From assembly GCA_964016985.1 (NCBI GenBank), contig OZ024827.1:58343643-58407642 (forward strand): a stretch of DNA of 64,000 nt, written 5' to 3'. Origin of the DNA: Anodontia alba. Taxonomy: Eukaryota > Mollusca > Bivalvia > Lucinida > Lucinidae. Shown here piece by piece: positions 59,801 through 64,000 of this stretch (its first letter is position 1; each line of letters opens with the position of its first letter). Both the position numbers and the translations under genes were made by a program. Under the pieces are notes generated by a model. It was not told where the DNA came from. It did not search any database and was given only the letters and a program-made list of their open reading frames with translations.

Positions 59801-60800
59801 AGCGCTTGAGCTACCTAAACGGCGGCGGGGGCAGCGGCAAAACCACGCGAGTGATTGAGCTCTTCCGTACCAGAAACCCCCTCGTCTTCACCCAGACCCA
59901 TCGCCTGGCCAAAAAGATGCAGGCCAGGGGCGTCCAGGCCCAGACCTATCACAGCTTCTTCCGCTGGAGCGGCCAGACCAAATGGACGCCCGAAAGGATG
60001 GGACGAAAGTTCATTCCCCGTGTGATTATATGGGACAAGGTCTGCACAGTGCCTCGCCCCTCTCTGGAAACCTTCCTCGACTGGCTCGAGGGTCGGGCGT
60101 CCAGGTCACCTGCTGCGGCAACCAGGGGCAGCTGCACCCAATCGCCGGAGAAATGCCACACGACTGGCTCCGCGAGCATGCCAACTATTACGAAGAGGTC
60201 GAGGTAGACCACAGAGCCAAAGACCCCCTTCTCAAGGCCCTCAAAAAGGCCATCCGTCTGCAGCCTGACCGAGTACAGTGTCGGGCTATGAGAAAGGCGC
60301 TTCCCGCTTGTCTCGGGTGGGAACGCTTCGTGGAGGCCTGGAAGCCGTGCGACCTCGAGGCAGAAGTTTCGCGACCGGGCCCAGAGGCTGCTGTTTGAGC
60401 GCCATGAGAAGTATTTCCCGGACACCCCCGTGCCACTACTATACCGCCCCAAAGACACTCGGTGGCAAAACATCATGGTCACTATCCCTGGGCCCTTGCT
60501 GGATGGCAGGCGTTGTCGAGGTGCCCTTGAAATATGCCCGCGAGGTCCTAGACGGCAAGTGGGGCTTGGACTGGGCTCTTGGCTATGCCCTCACAGTCCA
60601 CTCAAGCCAAGGTCTCACCATCGCATACCCCCAGAAATTCTGGATCATAGAGGACTTTCTCCAGTGGTCCAATCTCTCGTATTTGGCTGTGTCAAGGGTG
60701 GAGTACATGCACCAGCTCGAGAGGGTAGTCTGTCCCCCAGGGGAGGGCTCTGAGGGTGCACGCACACTCACCGAGCAGCAGCTCCGCAAAGTCATCCAGA
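59801..60800 (+). pseudogene. SF1 (Pif1/RecD-type) helicase domain of the fused replication protein
   Basis: Continues without a break from the polymerase motif C piece (59512-60100). It has LNGGGGSGKTTRVIELF (Walker A) near 59815, PLVFTQTHRLAKKMQ (motif Ia) and VIIWDKV near 60030, where a Walker B acid pair would be expected but the second acid reads Lys. After frameshifts near 60100, 60360-60385, 60430 and 60510, the frame 60278-61066 supplies YALTVHSSQGLTI (motif V) and YLAVSRVEYM (motif VI). ATP-dependent DNA unwinding is the expected activity of intact relatives; this copy is broken at least four times. Confidence 0.7.
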
Positions 60801-61066
60801 GAAAGCTGGTGGCCTACAAGCGACAGGTCCAGGCCAAGGGGCTCAGGTTTAGCCTGAAGGTTGATCACATCCTAGCACTGAAGGAGGCCCAGAACAATCA
60901 CTGTGCCGCGTGCAACATCAAGCTCCTATGGGCTTTCCGGCCGAAGGACACCCAGCAGTTCAGTGTTGACCGGTTAGACAACTCCATGGGCCACATCCAC
61001 GATAACGTCAGGCTGACCTGTCTCGAGTGCAACCGAAAAAGAGAAGCAGCTGCGCTCAGCGCTTGA
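60801..61066 (+). pseudogene. HNH endonuclease domain at the C-terminus of the fused replication protein
   Basis: In the same uninterrupted frame as helicase motifs V and VI: VDHILALKEAQNNHCAAC, then FSVDRLDN, NVRLTCLECNRKR and a TGA at 61064-61066. Two CxxC pairs and the DRLDN...N pattern fit a zinc-binding HNH / endonuclease VII-like fold. A nuclease attached to a replicative helicase could act in resolution, in terminal processing or as a former homing domain; the role is inference. The stop lies 8 bp beyond the convergent integrase stop. Confidence 0.7.
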
Positions 61067-62064
61067 GAACCCCATCCGGAGGAAGCTGGGTGTCAGGCGG
61101 CACTACGAGGAGCTCTTCACACACGAAGCCCCGCTGAGGACCATCCTCCAAGCAGTAGACCACAGGCTCACCGGGCTTGGTCACCGAGCATCCCAGTCAG
61201 TACACCTCAAGAGACCACATGGGGTCTGTAGCGCGTCAACGGCCACCTTCCAGCTCGCCGGGCTGGTAAAGGAAGCGAACGCCAACTCCCGAGGGGACTT
61301 TTTGCTCCTTGAGACCAACAGGGAGGCCGGGAACTACGGAGGAGGGCTTTTGTGTGCTATGGCGCAGCTTGATGGCATCAGAGGGCTTTTTGCCGGTCAA
61401 CCTGGTCACTTCGCCGTTCAGAGCTGCTACGACGCCAGGCAGCCGAGCAACCCACTCTGTTGACCTCTGACTCTTGGGCGTATTGGTGCCCAAATTAGCG
61501 CTCAGCCAGGGTCCTGTTCCAGCGCTCCATGACGCCTTGGTCCCTGTGAATATCGACCCGACCGCGCCGGACCTGGACAGAGTGCTTTGCCAGCAGCTGG
61601 CTCACCGCACCCATGAACTCGCGCCCAGGGTCAACCTGAAGGAGCGTCGGCCACTTCAATGGCCCCCGTCTGTAGATCAGAGACAGAACATCGGCAACCT
61701 CTGCCGCGGTCTTGCTAGTCAGAGACTCAGCCTCTTTGTAGCGTGAGGCTACATCAACGACTGTGAGAGCGTAGCGGAAGGTTTTCCGCCCTACACCGTC
61801 GTGTGGCAGAAAGAGCAGATCTGCCTGGTGGACCTCGTTGGGCACTGCCACGTCAAACTTCGGCCGTGGTACGCGCCGTGGGGCAGGCAGATTGATCTGC
61901 CAGATGGCCTGCCTTTTGAGCCAGTCCTTGGCCTGCTGCTCGGTCACCTTTGCTGCAGACACCAGCTTCTTGATGGCTCTGAGCCCCTTCCAGTAGCCCC
62001 TTGGGCTGTAGTATAGGGCAGAGAGCTTCCTATCTAGCCCCATCGAGATCTGCGAGATATTCAA
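61056..62064 (-). pseudogene. Retrovirus-type (DDE) integrase of Polinton type, inactivated
   Basis: Minus strand, ATG 62064. After a helical N-terminal part come the catalytic-core landmarks: QADLLFLPHDGVGRKTFRYA with the first Asp, LLQVDPGREFMGAV with the second Asp, and GVMERWNRTLAER with the Glu. A TAA at 61497-61495 ends this frame. A frameshift follows within about 45 bp, and the next frame (61450-61056) gives STEWVARLPGVVAALN and VGVRFLYQPGELEGGR. Two further TGA codons precede a tail ending EELLVVPPDTQLPPDGVLKR. The DDE core cuts and joins element ends to host DNA. Three stops and one shift make this copy non-functional. About 335 codons in total. Confidence 0.85.
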
Positions 62065-62317
62065 GCAGATTGATCAGTCTCCAACAGGCTTCAGCGACCG
62101 GCACAGGAAGCTTCGCAGTGACATCCCGCAGATTGATCGGCCGTGACAGCACAAGGCGAGCGAACATGATGGCCATCCGTTCATCTTGCCGCCAGAGCTC
62201 AAGTGACTTTTGCGCGATATCAATCATGGTGTGGGTCAGAGGGCCGGAGATTTTGTGGCGGCGGGCGCAGTGGCCGACCTCAGGCATTGCGCAGTAAAGC
62301 TCTTCGGGAAGACCCAT
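62030..62317 (-). CDS. Small helical protein upstream of integrase, unknown
   Basis: 95 codons from ATG 62317, with no break. Reads MGLPEELYCAMPEVGHCARR, then LTHTMIDIAQKSLELWRQDERMA, and ends RLINLLEYLADLDGAR. It overlaps the integrase start by 35 bp in another frame, so the two were probably cotranscribed. Predicted mostly alpha-helical and soluble. Function unknown. Intactness beside broken neighbours may be chance for a short gene. Confidence 0.6.
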   Translation of the reverse strand: MGLPEELYCAMPEVGHCARRHKISGPLTHTMIDIAQKSLELWRQDERMAIMFARLVLSRPINLRDVTAKLPVPVAEACWRLINLLEYLADLDGAR

Positions 62318-62359
62318 GATATAAGGTCGCAGAAAACAGGCTTTAAATTAAAACGCGCC

Positions 62360-62783
62360 TCACTTCTTAGCGAGTCGGTAGGCCACAAAGCCGGTCGCGG
62401 CCATCCCCAGGATCACGAAGGTAATCTCGCGGTCTCTCTGGCCGCCACGGGTGAAAAAAGTCGGAGAGCTGGGGCTCAGGCCCCAGGGGCCCGAGGTTGT
62501 GCCCGGTGACCTGCGTATATTCCTGCATTGCAGCGTCAACATCCCGGAACGTCTTAACAGCATGATCTTGCCGGCGTAGTTCCTCATTGATAAAGTCCAG
62601 GCGCTCGGTCCGCTTCCGGGACCATGACGCCTCTGCAGCCTGCAGCTGTTCGACTGCCTTATTGTGACGCTTGCGCTCTTCGTCGACGCCAGAGCTTTTC
62701 AAAATGGTGAATAAGTAGTTTGATCCCGAGAACGCAAGGGCGTTCACCAGGGTGCCCCCAACGAGCATAGCAACGCTTGCCAT
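62360..62783 (-). pseudogene. Membrane-anchored coiled-coil protein, frameshifted near its end
   Basis: ATG 62783. A hydrophobic N-terminus (MASVAMLVGGTLVNALAF...YLFTIL) is followed by a charged helical middle (EERKRHNKAVEQLQAAEASW, RTERLDFINEELRRQ), PLGPEPQLSDFF and, after a frameshift near 62450, a second membrane segment (ITFVILGMAATGFVAYRLAKK) to a stop at 62360. It looks like a two-anchor membrane protein of about 140 residues, perhaps a minor virion or membrane component. The start overlaps the stop of the upstream gene (TAATG). Confidence 0.6.
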
Positions 62784-63022
62784 TACTTCATGATATCAGC
62801 AGGTATGATCCCCTGTTTAATTAGCAGGTCCTTGGTTGCCATGGCGAGAGCGACGACTAATATCACCATGCCCACATCACGGGGTGTGAAGTCTAGCTTC
62901 GGGGGCGACCCCCCCATCGCCATCTTGCCAAGCCAGGCGTATCCCATGGCCAAGCCCGAGACGACCAGGCTGTGGTAGAGCGCGGTCACGATCATCTTCC
63001 CGTCGGTAGCCAGAGTTGTCAT
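62783..63022 (-). CDS. Small protein with two hydrophobic segments, unknown
   Basis: ATG at 63022, about 79 codons, no break. Reads MTTLATDGKMIVTALYHSLV, a hydrophobic helix to GYAWLGKMAMGG, a PPKLDFTPRD loop, and a second hydrophobic helix (VGMVILVVALAMATKDLLI) ending IIPADIMK. The stop shares a base with the next ATG (TAATG at 62785-62781), typical of compact viral gene strings. Likely a membrane protein; function unknown. Confidence 0.65.
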   Translation of the reverse strand: MTTLATDGKMIVTALYHSLVVSGLAMGYAWLGKMAMGGSPPKLDFTPRDVGMVILVVALAMATKDLLIKQGIIPADIMK

Positions 63023-63047
63023 TGCGTAGCGGTATAACAGCACGGCA

Positions 63048-63400
63048 CTATTCCATATAGAACGGATCGGGGGTAGTCTTTAAATGCTTAGCACCGGGGG
63101 GCTTATCCACAGGCTGCTTGGGCGTGGAGTCAATGGGGCCTGCTGCCACCGACGAGGGACTTCTCGTTTGCGCGTTTCGGAGAAACACGAACGCCCCGCC
63201 CGTAAGACACGCCCCAACGATCCGTGGGGTCCAGTTAGTTAGTCCTTCACGGTTGTGTTCCGGCGGTTTATCCGCGGAAACCGCTTCCGCTTCCTTTGGA
63301 GGAATATTGGCAGGCGTGCCATCGCCGGCAGGGGGACGAAATGATTCCTTGGCTCCCTGAAGCTGTTCGAGCAGTCGTTCTTGCTTGGCCTTCCTGAAGG
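63048..63400 (-). pseudogene. C-terminal part of a proline-rich single-pass protein, fused to the ATPase remnant
   Basis: The frame in use from about 63400 leftward reads RKAKQERLLEQLQGAKESFR, a Pro/Ala/Glu-rich linker, one membrane-like segment (IVGACLTGGAFVFLR), and a second Pro-rich tail ending KTTPDPFYME at a TAG (63050-63048). It has no start of its own: the upstream sequence is the ATPase in another frame. This fits the end of a separate gene whose beginning was lost in the deletion that also removed the ATPase C-terminus. Confidence 0.55.
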
Positions 63401-63696
63401 GTTGGCTCGCCCTTAAACACCAGGTAGAAGGCCCGCAGGTAATCTTGAAGGCGCTCACCGGGGTCTAGAACGTAGACCTCAGGGTCCTTCCAGAGCCAGG
63501 GGCACTGCTTGTAGGTCTTGTTGTGCTCTATGGTGGGGCACAGGACCACGATGTGTCGAAAGAACCCCCGGTAGGGGCCTTCGAGCAGATCCAGGATGAA
63601 AACTGTTTTTCCACATCCCGTTTGCCCGCAGACGATTGCCGAATGGGCGTATTTGGGCAGAAGATGATTAATAGACAGCTGAGACGAACCGGCCAT
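63400..63696 (-). pseudogene. Packaging ATPase (FtsK/HerA, A32-like), N-terminal third only
   Basis: ATG 63696 gives MAGSSQLSINHLLPKYAHSA, then IVCGQTGCGKTVFILDLL (Walker A), IVVLCPTIEHNKTYKQCPWL and a stretch ending LVFKGEPT at about 63405. Walker B and everything beyond are missing: the sequence passes directly into a different gene in another frame. Intact relatives of this superfamily pump DNA into capsids, and Polintons carry one. Loss of Walker B makes this copy inactive. The upstream gene stops at 63699, 2 bp before this ATG. Confidence 0.7.
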
Positions 63697-63698
63697 CT

Positions 63699-63968
63699 TC
63701 AAGGTTTAGCTGCCTCTGCTTTTTTCGTTATCTGAATGGTCACCCCTTCGCTGGCATTTTCTATGCGGTAACCACTTCCGTGTAGCCGGTCATCATCGGT
63801 TGTCCTGAGGTCAAGCCACAGAGCAAACTTGGAGGTCAAGAACTCCCCCAGAGATACGTCAGCGAGACCAAGGTGTTTCACCACCACTGACACATCGGGG
63901 TGACGCTTTCTGCCGTGTGATGCTGCAAATAACTTCCTCGCCTCATCCCACATCTGATCGGCATGCAT
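63699..63968 (-). CDS. Unrecognised 89-residue protein upstream of the ATPase
   Basis: ATG 63968 (a longer form beyond the window cannot be excluded). Reads MHADQMWDEARKLFAASHGR, then VVVKHLGLADVSLGEFLTSK and ALWLDLRTTDDDRLHGSGYR, ending in a Lys/Ala-rich tail. No signal peptide or membrane segment. It ends just before the ATPase start, so is part of the same leftward gene string. Function unknown. Confidence 0.5.
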   Translation of the reverse strand: MHADQMWDEARKLFAASHGRKRHPDVSVVVKHLGLADVSLGEFLTSKFALWLDLRTTDDDRLHGSGYRIENASEGVTIQITKKAEAAKP

Positions 63969-64000
63969 CCCCCTGATTCGGGTTATAGAAGGCCTCAGTG

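Larger units (their letters stand above)
57725..64000. mobile_element. Maverick/Polinton-like integrated element, decayed, left part
   Basis: Base composition jumps from AT-rich to clearly GC-rich at about 57725, and gene density becomes high. The hallmark set is a family-B polymerase-like protein, a retrovirus-type (DDE) integrase and a FtsK/HerA-type packaging ATPase. An SF1 helicase, an HNH nuclease and small membrane proteins accompany it. The rightward module is 57731-61066 and the leftward module 63968-61056. No capsid protein gene is visible and the right end is outside the window. Reading frames start directly at the left border, so the left terminal repeat and probably the polymerase N-terminus are missing. 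Multiple frameshifts and stops show that this copy is inactive. Confidence 0.75.

Noticed and set aside
61067..61240. Open plus-strand frame after the HNH stop
   Set aside because: It is antisense to the integrase C-terminal tail, which ends at 61056 on the minus strand.

Overview
The window reads as a repeat-rich invertebrate nuclear genome, most likely a bivalve mollusc. This rests on split coding exons with GT/AG borders, tRNA-derived SINEs, decayed LINEs, and families of short tandem-repeat elements of the kind described from oysters and clams (pearl/Helentron-type elements). The species call is inference. Only one host gene is recognised: SAMHD1 (dNTP triphosphohydrolase) on the minus strand. 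Three consecutive exons lie at 31281-31441, 23815-23930 and 7642-7712. Their splice phases agree, and the catalytic histidines and aspartate of the HD domain that fall in these exons are present. Earlier exons (SAM domain) and later exons were not found.

Layout. 1-7 kb: two head-to-head copies of an unknown transposon-like sequence flanking tandem-repeat elements. 7-31 kb: SAMHD1 introns packed with Helentron-like elements that share termini but carry unrelated tandem-repeat cores. Nested in these are a 5'-truncated LINE (8197-10259) and a pogo-like element (21325-22366). 31.9-40.3 kb: one such element split by a SINE and by a 5.9-kb AT-rich element with inverted terminal arms. 40.6-43.5 kb: a chimeric element with two cores, one a very uniform 166-bp array. 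43.5-48.0 kb: an array of AT palindromes joined to G-tracts. It switches orientation near 47.1 kb and is split by a second LINE with an 11-bp target duplication. 48.2-57.7 kb: two SINEs, a gag-like fragment, a MITE containing a perfect 95-nt palindrome, simple repeats and a few unrecognised reading frames.

57.7-64.0 kb changes abruptly to GC-rich, gene-dense DNA. It is the left part of a Maverick/Polinton-like (polintovirus-like) integrated element. A rightward module encodes a family-B-polymerase-like domain, an SF1 helicase and an HNH nuclease that appear to be one fused protein. A leftward module encodes a retrovirus-type integrase, several small membrane or coiled-coil proteins, and the Walker A half of a packaging-type ATPase. 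The two modules converge, with stop codons about 10 bp apart. This copy is dead: frameshifts, stop codons and an ATPase deletion are visible. The right end lies outside the window, and no left terminal inverted repeat was seen.

The Helentron-like elements are the main structural theme. A 5' end near (C/T)AAGAGG is followed by a short GC palindrome and GCTCACCTGAG. The 3' end is a hairpin followed by CTAA. Between these ends sit interchangeable 136- to 330-bp tandem units. Three nested copies allow the empty A|T insertion site to be read directly.
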